Notes: generated by a model from the letters alone, not told the origin. Positions 17,860-27,336 are shown, counted from the stretch's first letter. The stretch is 64,000 nucleotides of DNA from Thalassobacillus devorans (GCF_900176565.1 NZ_FXEH01000006.1:310001-374000), one strand, 5' to 3'. Made by a program: numbers and translations.

Positions 17860-19323
17860 ATGATAGAAGTGAAGAGCCTGTCAGGCGGTTACCAGAAGGA
17901 GGATATCCTGAAAGATATCAACCTGACGATAGAAGAAGGGGATTTTTTTGCTTTGATTGGACCGAATGGCAGTGGCAAAACGACCCTGCTGAGGCTGATG
18001 ACGGGAGCATTAGAACCTTCCCAAGGGAGCATATATGTATCTGGAAAACCGATTCAATCGTACTCCTCCAGAAAAAAAGCCCAAATCATGGCGGTTCTGG
18101 CCCAGAGTTCTCATGTGGAATTTGATTTTTCTGTGGAGGAAATTGTCATGCTTGGGCGCTACCCGCATCAGAAAGGGCTGATTAAGCATATTTCCCGCAG
18201 GGACAAGGAAGTGGTTTCCGAAGTAATGAAGAAGACGGAAGTCTATCATTATCGAAACAAGCCGTTCAAATGGCTGAGTGGCGGGGAAAAGCAGCGCGTA
18301 CTGATGGCCAAAGCACTGGCCCAGGAGCCGAGAATCCTGTTTTTAGATGAGCCGACCAACCATCTGGACGTCAAACATACCGTCGACATGCTGCAGCATT
18401 TAAAAGAGCATCAGAAAAATCGCCAGATGACGATTGTCGCCATCCTCCATGATTTGAACACGGCTGCTTTGTTTGCTGATAACTTTGCTGCTCTTCATCA
18501 AGGCCGGTTGATGAAAAAAGGCGACCTCTCGGTATTAAAAAATGAGACCTTATTACAAAAGGTATATGAGGTCGATATCAAGCACCATAGTCATCCCACG
18601 CTCGCAAAACCGCAGATGCTCGTGGCTCCGGAAGGGATGCATCATAGGAAACTTTCTACCTTAAAGGCGGAGGTGGAACAGAGTGAGCAATACATTCATA
18701 TTGCCTATCCTCGTCCACTCCGGGTGCTCTCCAATGCTGTAGTGGGAGGAGGATTACAGTGGCTCAGCCACTTTTGTAATTTCCATGTGCCAAAAAATTA
18801 CGATTGCCAGGACCCTGCCGCCGATGTCCTCGAATGGCTGGAGGAAGCGAATATTCCTGCCGGTGACACATTGGGGATGATGACAGCAGTCAAGCTTGCG
18901 GACCAGGCGTTCGTAAGAGAGACGATCATGGACACGCCTGTTTTCACGGTCGTTACCGCCGGAGTTGGCAATGCAGTAGATATTACAGAAAATCACCCGG
19001 CAGAGGAAGAATGGCAGGTCGGTACCATTAATATCATGGTGTTTCTTGACGCCCATTTGACGGATGGGGCATTCGTCAATGCTGTCCAGTCTGCGACCGA
19101 AGCAAAAACGAAGGCACTGGCGGACATGCAGGTGACCGACCCGGCTACAGGCAGCATGGCAACTGGTACATCAACAGACAGCATTGCTATTGCAGCTACC
19201 CAGCATGGAGAATCAACCCCGTATGCAGGTTCCGGGACCAAGGTTGGGAAGGCAATTGGACAAAGCGTCTACCGTGCTGTCACCGAAGCGATTGAAAATT
19301 ATCGACAGAGGATGAACGGTTAG
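17860..19323 (+). CDS. btuD-cbiZ: Corrinoid ABC transporter ATPase fused to CbiZ amidohydrolase
   Basis: 487 residues, nearly twice a normal BtuD. Residues 1 to about 255 are an iron/B12-type ABC ATPase: Walker A 'IGPNGSGKTTLLRLM', signature 'WLSGGEKQRVLMAKALA', Walker B 'ILFLDEPTNHLD', switch His in 'VAILHDLN'. From about 290 on the sequence is CbiZ: 'GGGLQWLSHFCNFHVPKNY', 'GMMTAVKLAD', 'VVTAGVGNAVD', 'MVFLDAHLTDGAFVNAVQS' and 'YAGSGTKVGKAIGQSVY'. CbiZ cuts the aminopropanol arm from cobinamide to give cobyric acid for remodelling. Such fusions are known in Bacillus; here the import ATPase and the remodelling step are one chain. Confidence 0.93.
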   Translation: MIEVKSLSGGYQKEDILKDINLTIEEGDFFALIGPNGSGKTTLLRLMTGALEPSQGSIYVSGKPIQSYSSRKKAQIMAVLAQSSHVEFDFSVEEIVMLGRYPHQKGLIKHISRRDKEVVSEVMKKTEVYHYRNKPFKWLSGGEKQRVLMAKALAQEPRILFLDEPTNHLDVKHTVDMLQHLKEHQKNRQMTIVAILHDLNTAALFADNFAALHQGRLMKKGDLSVLKNETLLQKVYEVDIKHHSHPTLAKPQMLVAPEGMHHRKLSTLKAEVEQSEQYIHIAYPRPLRVLSNAVVGGGLQWLSHFCNFHVPKNYDCQDPAADVLEWLEEANIPAGDTLGMMTAVKLADQAFVRETIMDTPVFTVVTAGVGNAVDITENHPAEEEWQVGTINIMVFLDAHLTDGAFVNAVQSATEAKTKALADMQVTDPATGSMATGTSTDSIAIAATQHGESTPYAGSGTKVGKAIGQSVYRAVTEAIENYRQRMNG

Positions 19324-20277
19324 ATGGCTTTTTTGGAATATCATCTGTATCTTATTCTGGCAGCAATCGTACTCGAGTTAGTTATCGGTGATCCTAAATT
19401 TTTCCCTCATCCGGTAGTGATCATAGGAAAAATGATTTCTTTTTTGGATGAAAAATGGAACAAGGGAATGCACCGAAAAGCGAAAGGATTCCTGCTGCTT
19501 GGAGTGGTTACCGTCACGGCATATTTAATGATTGGCATGGTTGTTTTCCTTGCTGGACGCATTTCTTTCTGGGCAGGAGCGGTGCTGGAAGTTTACTTTA
19601 TCTCCTCGACGATAGCTATCAAAGGATTGCAGCAGGCAGGTGAGGAAGTCGGAAGGCCGTTGCGAGAAGGTGACCTTCCTTTGGCGCGGAAGAAACTCAG
19701 CTATATCGTCGGGCGTGACACAGAACAGTTATCGGAAGGAGAAGTTGTTCGTGGCACCGTTGAGACGGTTGCCGAGAATACTGTCGATGGCATTACCGCT
19801 CCGATATTCTGGGCATTGCTCGGTGGTGCACCACTTGCTATGGCCTATCGGGCAGTGAACACCCTGGATTCGATGGTCGGATACAAACAGGAGCCATATG
19901 AAAAATTCGGATTTGCTTCTGCGCGGTTTGATGACTTCGTCAACTGGATCCCTGCCCGGATCACGGCTGTTTGTATGTGGCTCGCTGCCTGGTTTCACCC
20001 CACGCTAAAAAAAAGGAATGCCTTTTGGGTGACACTTCGTGATGCCGGCAAGCACCCAAGCCCGAACAGTGGCTGGCCGGAAGCGATGACGGCAGGTCTG
20101 CTCGGTGTTGAGCTTGGTGGTATCAATTCATATAAAGGAAAGGTATCGAAGCGCAGCAAAATTGGCAATCCATTAACAGCATTGAAAAAGGAACATATTG
20201 ATCAGTCGGTCATTATCATGCACGGCGGATGGCTGATGTTTGTAATACTTATAAGCTTGCTGCTATTTATAAGTTAA
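19324..20277 (+). CDS. cbiB: Adenosylcobinamide-phosphate synthase (CbiB/CobD type)
   Basis: 317 residues, with several membrane helices. It attaches (R)-1-amino-2-propanol O-phosphate to adenosylcobyric acid. Family sequence is plain: 'VIGDPKFFPHPVVIIGKMI', 'SYIVGRDTEQLSEGEVVRGT', 'ENTVDGITAPIFWALLGG', 'NTLDSMVGYK' and 'PNSGWPEAMTAGLLGVELGG'. The ATG comes directly after the stop of the ATPase-CbiZ fusion, so translation is coupled. Confidence 0.95.
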   Translation: MAFLEYHLYLILAAIVLELVIGDPKFFPHPVVIIGKMISFLDEKWNKGMHRKAKGFLLLGVVTVTAYLMIGMVVFLAGRISFWAGAVLEVYFISSTIAIKGLQQAGEEVGRPLREGDLPLARKKLSYIVGRDTEQLSEGEVVRGTVETVAENTVDGITAPIFWALLGGAPLAMAYRAVNTLDSMVGYKQEPYEKFGFASARFDDFVNWIPARITAVCMWLAAWFHPTLKKRNAFWVTLRDAGKHPSPNSGWPEAMTAGLLGVELGGINSYKGKVSKRSKIGNPLTALKKEHIDQSVIIMHGGWLMFVILISLLLFIS

Positions 20278-20289
20278 GGAGGAAACGTT

Positions 20290-21372
20290 ATGGTACTACC
20301 TGCACACGGTGGACAGCCTGCCCGTATTGCCGCTTCTATTGGCATGGAAGCGGAAGGGAGAGTCTATGATTTCAGTGCCAACATTAATCCCATTGGTCCG
20401 CCGTCCTGGCTGGCCAGGCAGCTTCCCCGGCTTATGGAGGAAACAGCGAACTATCCAGACCCTGAATATAAAGAGGCGTACGCTGCTCTTTGCCGACAAG
20501 AAGGGATGAATCCGGTACAGCTGCTATTGACCAATGGAGGAGCGGAAGCCATTTACCTAATCGCCCAGTTATTTCATGGAAAAAAATCATTGATCATCGA
20601 TCCGACTTTTTCTGAATATGAGCGGGCCTGTCGTGCATTCGACATGGAGATTACACATCTCCGGTTAAATCTGGCGTTCCAGTTTCCTGTGGAAGCGATG
20701 GCGCAGAGAATGGCTGAAGTGGACGTCGTATTCCTGTGCCGGCCGAACAACCCGACAGGAACCATACTGCCACTCACAGAATTGGAACGTTTACTGAAAC
20801 TCGGACTGGAAACGGGGACAACTTTTGTCATAGATGAAGCATTTGTGCATTTTCTTTTTGAAACGGAGCTTTCTGTTAAGAAGCTGCTTACTTTCTATCC
20901 TAACCTGATTGTCCTTCGGTCGTTAACAAAGATTTTTGCCATTCCCGGCCTTCGGGCAGGCTATATCATGGCTGGCGGTGACTGGATCCAGAAACTGCAG
21001 AAAAAGCAGCCGCCATGGAGCGTCAATGGCATAACAGCGGGCTTATTACCAGAACTGCTGACTGATGAAAACTTTATGGTAAGGACGAAAGACTGGCTGA
21101 AGGGTGAGTGTGAGAAACTTACGGAAAACCTGACAGCCCTTGGATTTATACATACCGTATCGAGCGTCAACTTCTATTTACTAAAGGACGGAAAGAGACC
21201 AAACGACACAGAGAAGCTGTTCCGGTTTTTAGTAGCACATAACATCATTCCCAGGCATACAGACAATTTCAAAGGGCTGGATGGCTGTTACCTGAGGCTT
21301 GCTGTCAGGAGTGCGGAAGAAAATGATTATCTGCTCCATGTGCTGAAAAAATGGAGGGATCAGCCGTGTTGA
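20290..21372 (+). CDS. cobD: L-threonine-O-3-phosphate decarboxylase
   Basis: 360 residues, a fold type I PLP enzyme of the histidinol-phosphate aminotransferase class. It makes (R)-1-amino-2-propanol phosphate for CbiB. Supporting motifs: 'HGGQPARIAA' and 'YDFSANINPIGPP' at the N-terminus (typical for CobD and not HisC), 'LCRPNNPTGTI', 'FVIDEAFVHF', the PLP lysine in 'LRSLTKIFAIPGLRAGY' and 'YLRLAVRSAEEN'. AAGGAGGAAACGTT precedes the ATG. The end overlaps the cobU start. Confidence 0.93.
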   Translation: MVLPAHGGQPARIAASIGMEAEGRVYDFSANINPIGPPSWLARQLPRLMEETANYPDPEYKEAYAALCRQEGMNPVQLLLTNGGAEAIYLIAQLFHGKKSLIIDPTFSEYERACRAFDMEITHLRLNLAFQFPVEAMAQRMAEVDVVFLCRPNNPTGTILPLTELERLLKLGLETGTTFVIDEAFVHFLFETELSVKKLLTFYPNLIVLRSLTKIFAIPGLRAGYIMAGGDWIQKLQKKQPPWSVNGITAGLLPELLTDENFMVRTKDWLKGECEKLTENLTALGFIHTVSSVNFYLLKDGKRPNDTEKLFRFLVAHNIIPRHTDNFKGLDGCYLRLAVRSAEENDYLLHVLKKWRDQPC

Positions 21373-21899
21373 CATTCATTTCTGGTGGTGCTCGTTCAGG
21401 AAAAAGCAGCTTTGCAGAAAAGCTGGCACTGGAAAGCTATCACAAGCATAAGGGTGGAAATTTGTATTATGTTGCAACTTCTTTGCCATCTGACGAAGAA
21501 ATGAAGGCACGGATTGCTCGCCATCGTAACGATCGGAAAGAAGAATGGCAGACCATCGAGGCGCCGATACATATTAAAGAAAGTTTACATGACATACAGA
21601 AAGAAAGTACCGTACTGATTGATTGCCTGACGGTGTGGCTCGGTAACAGACTTTATATCGACCAGGCAGACTGGGAGACCATCATCCAGGAAGTGAGCGG
21701 CTGGCTCCAGGCGGCCCGGGGGCGGCAATTGAACCTGTATGTGGTGTCCAATGATATAAATGAAGGAATGCCAGCGAATGCGCGCAGTGTGGCTGCTTAT
21801 ATTTATATGCTGGAGAAGCTGCACCAGCATATCATCGCAAGCTCAGAGGAAGTCTATCAGGTGATTGCTGGACTTCCTGTGCAATGGAAGGGTGATTGA
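21366..21899 (+). CDS. cobU: Adenosylcobinamide kinase / guanylyltransferase (CobU)
   Basis: 177 residues from the GTG that overlaps the cobD stop; GGAGGGATCA lies upstream. The N-terminal half is canonical: P-loop 'ISGGARSGKSSFAEKLA', and 'IARHRNDRKEEWQTIEAP', whose His is the residue that is guanylylated in CobU, then 'VLIDCLTVWLGN'. The C-terminal half differs: where most CobU proteins have an E-V-G-x-G-I-V-P segment, this one reads 'NDINEGMPANARSVAAYIY'. The second CobU-like gene at 23197 has the opposite pattern. Confidence 0.88.
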   Translation: MLTFISGGARSGKSSFAEKLALESYHKHKGGNLYYVATSLPSDEEMKARIARHRNDRKEEWQTIEAPIHIKESLHDIQKESTVLIDCLTVWLGNRLYIDQADWETIIQEVSGWLQAARGRQLNLYVVSNDINEGMPANARSVAAYIYMLEKLHQHIIASSEEVYQVIAGLPVQWKGD

Positions 21900-22673
21900 A
21901 TGAAAGGTTTAAGTTATGGGCTGGTACTTGCTCTGCAATTTTTGACCCGGATTCCTATGCCCGTGTCCGTTCCTTGGGAAAAAACTGTCTTAAAGGGCGC
22001 ATTAAAGTCTTTCAGTTTAGTAGGGTTTATCCTGGGCATCCTGGTGATTGCGATTTATGTTTTCATAGGTGGCTGGCTGCCCGCATGGTTTACGGCCCTA
22101 ATGCTGCTTTCTGTTTGGACAGCGCTGACTGGAGGGCTCCATCTGGACGGGCTGATGGATGTAGCAGATGCTGCCGGCTCAAATGCACCCGTCGAAAAGA
22201 AGCTGGCAATTATGAAAGACCCCCAAGTCGGAAGCTTCGCGATGCTGACAGCGATCTTTTATCTATTATGGAAATTGGCGCTCCTTTATGGCCTGCTGAC
22301 CGCTAATGCTATGGATGTTCAACTGGCTGCCGGGATGTTCGTACTGATTCCGGCCTGTAGCAGGTACCTGGCTATTCTCCTGTTACGAACGACCCCGACG
22401 GTCAAACGGAAAGGTCTTGCCTACACGTGGCAGGAACACCTGTCGACTGCGGATGTCCTCTTTGGAGTGATACCGATTGTTGTGATCGCAGTGTTTGTAC
22501 CGCAGGCCTGGCTGCTACTGGTCGGTTATGGATTATTTTTCTTTTTGTTACGCAGATGGTTTCTTAACAAATTCAAGGGCATCAATGGCGATATGCTGGG
22601 CACCGCGATTGAAGGAGGAGAGCTATGGGGACTTGTGATGGTGTATCTATTTATTTTATTCGTCACGGGATGA
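21900..22673 (+). CDS. cobS: Adenosylcobinamide-GDP ribazoletransferase (cobalamin synthase)
   Basis: 257 residues with six or more membrane helices. CobS joins adenosylcobinamide-GDP and alpha-ribazole (phosphate) at the membrane. Clear motifs: 'ALQFLTRIPMPV', the metal-binding 'GGLHLDGLMDVADA', 'IMKDPQVGSFAMLTAIFYLL' and 'GINGDMLGTAIEGGELWGLV'. It starts directly after the cobU stop, and the next gene begins inside it, 49 bases before its end. Confidence 0.95.
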   Translation: MKGLSYGLVLALQFLTRIPMPVSVPWEKTVLKGALKSFSLVGFILGILVIAIYVFIGGWLPAWFTALMLLSVWTALTGGLHLDGLMDVADAAGSNAPVEKKLAIMKDPQVGSFAMLTAIFYLLWKLALLYGLLTANAMDVQLAAGMFVLIPACSRYLAILLLRTTPTVKRKGLAYTWQEHLSTADVLFGVIPIVVIAVFVPQAWLLLVGYGLFFFLLRRWFLNKFKGINGDMLGTAIEGGELWGLVMVYLFILFVTG

Positions 22674-23242
22674 CGAAGGGCAACAAAGAAAAGCGCTATC
22701 TCGGTCATTCGGATGAGCCTCTGCTGTCGGAGTTTCTGCCTGATTTGTTTTCGTTAAAAGAGCAGTTATCGTGGCTTGCGTTCGATCAGATTTATACAAG
22801 TGACCTGAATCGTTGCCGAAAAACGGCAGAATACCTTGTTCCTGAAAAACTTGCATGTGCCGATCCGGACCTGCGTGAAATGAATTTTGGTGATTGGGAA
22901 GGGTATACGCATCGGGAACTCCAGAACGACCTTCGTTATCAACACTGGATTTCACAGTGGCAGACATCGTCCCCGCCTAATGGGGAAGACTATCCTTCGT
23001 TCAGAAGGCGAGTCCGGTCATTTCTAATAGAATTACTGGCAATTAATAATAGTAGAAACGTGTTAGTAGTCACTCATGGCGGTGTTATTCGTGAAATCAT
23101 GAACGGTTTTATTCCGGGTTTATCTTTTACAGATACAATAATCCCCAACGGGGGCGGCATTCGTATGGTATTCAATCAGGATGGAGGTGACTGGAAATGC
23201 AGCTCGTGGTCGGTGGTGCCTATAGTGGGAAAAGAAAGTTAG
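22625..23242 (+). CDS. cobC: Alpha-ribazole phosphatase-like histidine phosphatase (CobC)
   Basis: 205 residues, starting within cobS after GAAGGAGGAGAGCT. It is a member of the phosphoglycerate mutase superfamily: 'YFIRHGMTKGN' holds the phospho-accepting His, 'SDLNRCRKTAEYL' the conserved Arg, 'REMNFGDWEGYTHREL' the proton-donor Glu region and 'VLVVTHGGVIREIM' the second His. CobC removes the 5' phosphate of alpha-ribazole phosphate or adenosylcobalamin phosphate. A second phosphatase gene of this family lies two genes on; which one serves B12 cannot be told from sequence. Confidence 0.88.
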   Translation: MGTCDGVSIYFIRHGMTKGNKEKRYLGHSDEPLLSEFLPDLFSLKEQLSWLAFDQIYTSDLNRCRKTAEYLVPEKLACADPDLREMNFGDWEGYTHRELQNDLRYQHWISQWQTSSPPNGEDYPSFRRRVRSFLIELLAINNSRNVLVVTHGGVIREIMNGFIPGLSFTDTIIPNGGGIRMVFNQDGGDWKCSSWSVVPIVGKES

Positions 23243-23628
23243 TGAATGAAGAGTTTTCTGATTGTCAGTGGCTTTCCGCCTATGAAAACCAGCTATTGGA
23301 CCAATGGAAATTAATCAATAACACCGCTGACTCGCCTATCGTAATCGAAGGATGGGAAGTGTGGATCCGCGAGGAATGGAAGAAAGCCGGCGAGTTGGAA
23401 TCCGTGAGAAAATACTTCGAATCTATATTGTCAGAAATGCAACAGGTCGAAAAACGGACCCAGCAGCCGGTTATTTTGATTATGCTTGAAATGGGCCGTG
23501 GTGTTGTCCCTATGGACAAGGATGAACGGGCCTGGCGAGACTTATCGGGGTGGGTACTGCAGGCAGCGGCAGAGAAAGCGGAAACTGTCCATTATTGCTG
23601 GCATGGCCTGTCGAGGCAGTTGAAATAA
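23197..23628 (+). CDS. Divergent, short CobU-like protein
   Basis: 143 residues. It starts like CobU with a P-loop ('VVGGAYSGKRKLV') and ends like CobU ('EMGRGVVPMDKDERAWRDLS', then a 'HGLSRQLK' tail), but the middle that carries the guanylylated His (RHR..W.T.E) and the DCLT strand is missing. It overlaps cobC by 46 bases and sits among B12 genes. It may be a non-catalytic partner, a separate kinase, or a degenerate copy. The relation to CobU is a motif reading, not an alignment. Confidence 0.75.
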   Translation: MQLVVGGAYSGKRKLVNEEFSDCQWLSAYENQLLDQWKLINNTADSPIVIEGWEVWIREEWKKAGELESVRKYFESILSEMQQVEKRTQQPVILIMLEMGRGVVPMDKDERAWRDLSGWVLQAAAEKAETVHYCWHGLSRQLK

Positions 23629-23629
23629 G

Positions 23630-24139
23630 ATGAGAGTTTGTTTTGTCAGGCATGGGGAAACAGACTGGAATGCAGAAGGAAAACTGCAAGGGCATACAGC
23701 AACTTCACTTAATGAGACAGGAATTCGGCAAAGCCGTCAATGTGCAGAACAGTTAGCGGTGGAAACGTGGGACGTAATTCTCAGCAGTCCATTACAGCGG
23801 GCACGGGAATCAGCTTATATCCTTTCTGATTATATGGGGGTCCCCCATTTCGTTTCACATCTTTTTACAGAACTTGATTATGGCCATTGGAATGGTCAAA
23901 CCAGAGAAAGTTTAATCCATGATCCATCATTCAGGAAATGGTATGACATGGCAATGCATAAGTTGGAAAAGCAGGTTAAAAGCGAATGGAAGGCACTCTG
24001 TCATGCTTACAAAGATGACGCTGTTGTTGTGGTGACGCATGGATTAGTGCTCCAGCAGCTGGAAAAGGTGCTGGAGCAGAAGTGTACATCAGCCGGTGAG
24101 CTTGTTTCCAATGGTAGTTTCATATATATTACATTATAA
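23630..24139 (+). CDS. Second histidine phosphatase (phosphoglycerate mutase family)
   Basis: 169 residues starting 1 base after the previous stop. The RHG motif 'VCFVRHGETDWNAEGKLQGH', 'SSPLQRARESAYIL', 'ELDYGHWNGQ' and 'VVVVTHGLVLQQLE' mark an active phosphatase of the CobC/GpmB type. The tight packing into the B12 operon suggests alpha-ribazole phosphate or cobalamin phosphate as substrate, but broad-specificity phosphatases look the same. Confidence 0.85.
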   Translation: MRVCFVRHGETDWNAEGKLQGHTATSLNETGIRQSRQCAEQLAVETWDVILSSPLQRARESAYILSDYMGVPHFVSHLFTELDYGHWNGQTRESLIHDPSFRKWYDMAMHKLEKQVKSEWKALCHAYKDDAVVVVTHGLVLQQLEKVLEQKCTSAGELVSNGSFIYITL

Positions 24140-24169
24140 CTATCTTTTTACAGGTTAAGGGGGAGAGCG

Positions 24170-24822
24170 ATGTTTTCGAAAGAAGAACGGGACGCAATCT
24201 ATAAAGTTATTTATACTCGAAGAGATATTCGGAGTTTTTTACCCACACCTATAGAAGAAGATGTCATTCAACGAATTTTCTTGAAGCAGCTCACCATGCA
24301 CCATCGGTAGGGTTTATGCAGCCATGGAATTATATCTTAATATCATCAACAGAAATCAATGAACAGTTAGCCTGGGCTGCAGATAAGGAAAGACGGGCAT
24401 TAGCCATTCATTATGAAGGGGAAAGAGAGACTAAATTCCTCAGTCTGAAAGTCGAAGGATTAAAGGAAGCTCCGTTAACGATATGTGTGACATGTGATCC
24501 CACCAGAGGAGGGTCCCATGTGTTAGGCCGTAATTCCATTCCGGAAACCGATGCATTATCAACGGCGTGTTCGATCCAGAATATGTGGCTGGCAGCATGT
24601 GCGGAAGGCCTGGCCTTGGGCTGGGTAAGTTTTTATAAAAAGAATGATGTGCGTGATATCCTGGATATACCGCCGCATGTGGACCCCATTGCGCTTTTGT
24701 CCGTAGGATATACAGATGAATATCCGGACAAGCCGATCTTAGAGTCCGCCAATTGGGAAAAGAGAGCAGAGTTAGACCGGCTTATTTTTGAAAATAAGTG
24801 GGGCGGGGAGTACAAGGAATAA
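24170..24822 (+). pseudogene. bluB: 5,6-dimethylbenzimidazole synthase (BluB), frameshifted
   Basis: The ATG after AAGGGGGAGAG opens 'MFSKEERDAIYKVIYTRRDI', a clear BluB start, but this frame ends at TAG 24308. From about 24283 the next frame reads E-A-A-H-H-A-P-S-V-G-F-M-Q-P-W, exactly the expected continuation, and runs to the normal end with 'STACSIQNMWLAACAEGLAL'. One base is missing or two are extra near 24276-24284 (ATTTTCTTGAAG). BluB is the flavin-destroying nitroreductase-fold enzyme that makes the lower ligand of B12. If the shift is real the cell cannot make the base and needs it from outside; a sequencing error is the alternative. Confidence 0.9.
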
Positions 24823-24854
24823 TGCACTCCAATAATAGTAATGGTATTACAAAT

Positions 24855-24893
24855 AAGACAAAGGGTGAAATGATTTTACCCTTTGTCTTTTCA
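24855..24893 (+). terminator. Terminator of the cobalamin operon
   Basis: AAGACAAAGGGT and ACCCTTTGTCTT form a 12-bp perfect stem with TTTTC after it, about 30 bases past the bluB stop. Confidence 0.9.
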
Positions 24894-25049
24894 TTTGTTT
24901 TCTGTACTATGGTGAATTATTTGACTTTACTCTGACTCTCGATTTCAAACAAAATGTTACCCCAATAATGTATTTTAGTTCTTGAGATGAATTGTCATAT
25001 CTTAATAATAAATTATACGCTATAATTTTAACTGAGTGGGGGATGCTTT

Positions 25050-27336
25050 ATGCGTATAAAATCAAGGGATAAAACGATAATATTTGTCCTGCTATTTATT
25101 TTTATAGCTGTGCCTTTACTTGGCTGTGAACAGGACGAAACCCAATGCAGGCCGGCCCCCCAGACATCATGAGCTGGAATATTATACAGACTCCAGTGAG
25201 AACTCTTTTATCGAAGATGGAAAACTGGTCATTAAAGCGGAAAAAGAAGTAGAGCCGATCACGGATGAATTTGGCTCTTATGACTATACTTCCGCGAAAC
25301 TGAAAACAAAAGGTCTGTTCAGTAAAAAGTATGGCAAATTCGAAGCTAAGATGAAACTGCCGGAAGGACAAGGGTTTTGGCCTGCGTTTTGGATGATGCC
25401 GGAAGATGATGTGTACGGTCCGTGGCCCACGTCTGGTGAGATTGACATTATGGAAGCAGCCGGTAATGACACGAGCAATATCGGCGGAACGATTCACTAT
25501 GGGGAAGAATATCCGGACAACACATACCGGGGCACTGAATACCATTTCCCTGAAGGAGAAGATTACACAGACTACCATACGTATGCAGTGGAGTGGGAGC
25601 CTGGTGAAATCCGCTGGTATGTAGACGGAAAGCTGTACCAGACACAGAATGAATGGTTCAGTAAGGGGAAAAATCAGGGTGATAAGTACGCATTCCCTTC
25701 TCCGTTTGACCAGGAATTCTACTTGATTCTGAATTTGGCTGTAGGCGGCTGGTATGGAGGTAATCCGGATGCAACAACCGAATTCCCGGGCCAAATGGAA
25801 GTGGATTATGTCCGGGTGTATGAATTGACCGGTAGAGATTATAAAGAACCGGTGGAACCGGTTATAGAGGAAGAAACGTTACCGGAAGATGCCAAGCAGC
25901 CGTTAGAAGATGGCAACTTTATTTACGATCAGAACTATGAACAAGCAATTACACTAGTGGATCAGCCGGAGGACGAGTTTCATCCAACCCTTTGGAATTT
26001 TTTGCAGTTACCGGATTTTGAAGGAAAGGGAAGTCTTACTACGGAAGAAGTGGACGGCTCTGTTTTTGCAAAAACGGAAATCGAAAATCCTGGTAATGCC
26101 TTATGGGCGCTACAGCAGATACAGAAACTGCCTGTCCTGAAAGGTCATACGTACGAGGTGACGTTTGATGCAAAATCAGACACGAATCGAAACATAATGA
26201 CCAAGGTATCCGGCGGAGCGGAAAGAGGCTATGCCAATTATTCTGGTGAAAAAACAATGCAATTGAGTCAGGATGTCCAATCCTATTCCTACACTTTCAC
26301 CTTGAATCAGGATACAGATTTAGGGGCAAGACTGGAATTTAATATGGGAGGAAATGGTACTGCTCCGGTATGGATTGGGAACGTACGCGTAGAGGATATT
26401 ACAGATGAGGTAGGGCAGGACGAGTCAAAACCAGCTTTAGGAGATGGCAACCTGATTTATAATGGTACCTTTGATCAGGGGGATATGACACGCCTTAACT
26501 ATTGGGAGCTATCTTTGCAGAATGATGCAGCAGCGGAAGTGACTGTTCCGGAGACGACACGAGAAGCGGAAATCACTGTGGAGAATGGGGCAGAACAGCC
26601 GGGAGACATCGTCTTTAAGCAATCCAGAATCCCTTTGCAGGCAAATGAAGAATACGAACTTACTTTTGATGGCAAAGCCCCTGAAGTAACAAGTATTCAG
26701 ATTGAAATCGTAAGTGAGGATGGATCTGTCAGTTATTTACGTGGGGAAACGGTGCAGCTTACTAATGAAAGGAAAGCTAACACCATCGCTTTCCAGATGC
26801 CGGAAGATATATCTGATGAAGAAGGGCAATTAAGATTTTTGCTCGGTGGCCAGGCAGAAGATGTCTACTTAGATGATATCAGGCTTATCCAGACCTCCAA
26901 ATCTATCGATCAAGCGCCACTGAAAAATGGTGATTTTTCAAACGGACTGGAATCATGGTCGCAGTACATCCACTTTGATGCCCAGGCACAAGCTTCCGTG
27001 GTCGATGAACAGTTGCAGTTGGACATTGAGAATGCAGGGAATGAGACCTGGAGTGTGTTAGTGGAACAGCCGAACCTGTCTTTGAGCAAGGATATCACGT
27101 ATTCACTATCATTTGATGCCCGTTCTACGGCAGCAAGGGATATCGAAGTTACGCTTGAAAATACGGCCTATCACCGTTATTTTAGTGAAGTAGCTTCCTT
27201 GACGGAAGAAATGCAGCACTACGAGTATGATGTTACTATGACAGACAATGATACCGCTTCGTTGAAATTTCTAATGGGTAATTTCTCAGGGCAGCATGAA
27301 ATTTACATTGATAATGTGAAGCTTGAAGTAAAATAA
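25050..27336 (+). pseudogene. Glycoside hydrolase family 16 lipoprotein with three CBM-like modules, 5' end disrupted
   Basis: A good lipoprotein signal begins at ATG 25050 ('FIAVPLLGC' lipobox) after GAGTGGGGGATGCTTT, but its frame stops at TGA near 25170. The enzyme continues in another frame from 'HELEYYTDSSENSFIEDGKL'. GH16 proteins normally have about 35-40 residues more between signal and that point (the W-x-D-E-F start), which are missing, so a deletion with frame change is likely. The rest is intact: catalytic 'SGEIDIMEAAGND' (E-x-D-x-x-E), 'WPAFWMMPED', 'WYVDGKLYQT', then three CBM4/9-like modules opening 'LEDGNFIYDQ', 'LGDGNLIYNG' and 'LKNGDFSNGL'. Substrate type: beta-1,3- or 1,3-1,4-glucan. 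A translated version from the internal TTG at 25120 would lack export. Confidence 0.8.

Noticed and set aside
25102-25794. 230-residue open frame on the minus strand
   Set aside because: Antisense to the GH16 catalytic domain, no start signal, composition typical of a reverse-strand shadow.
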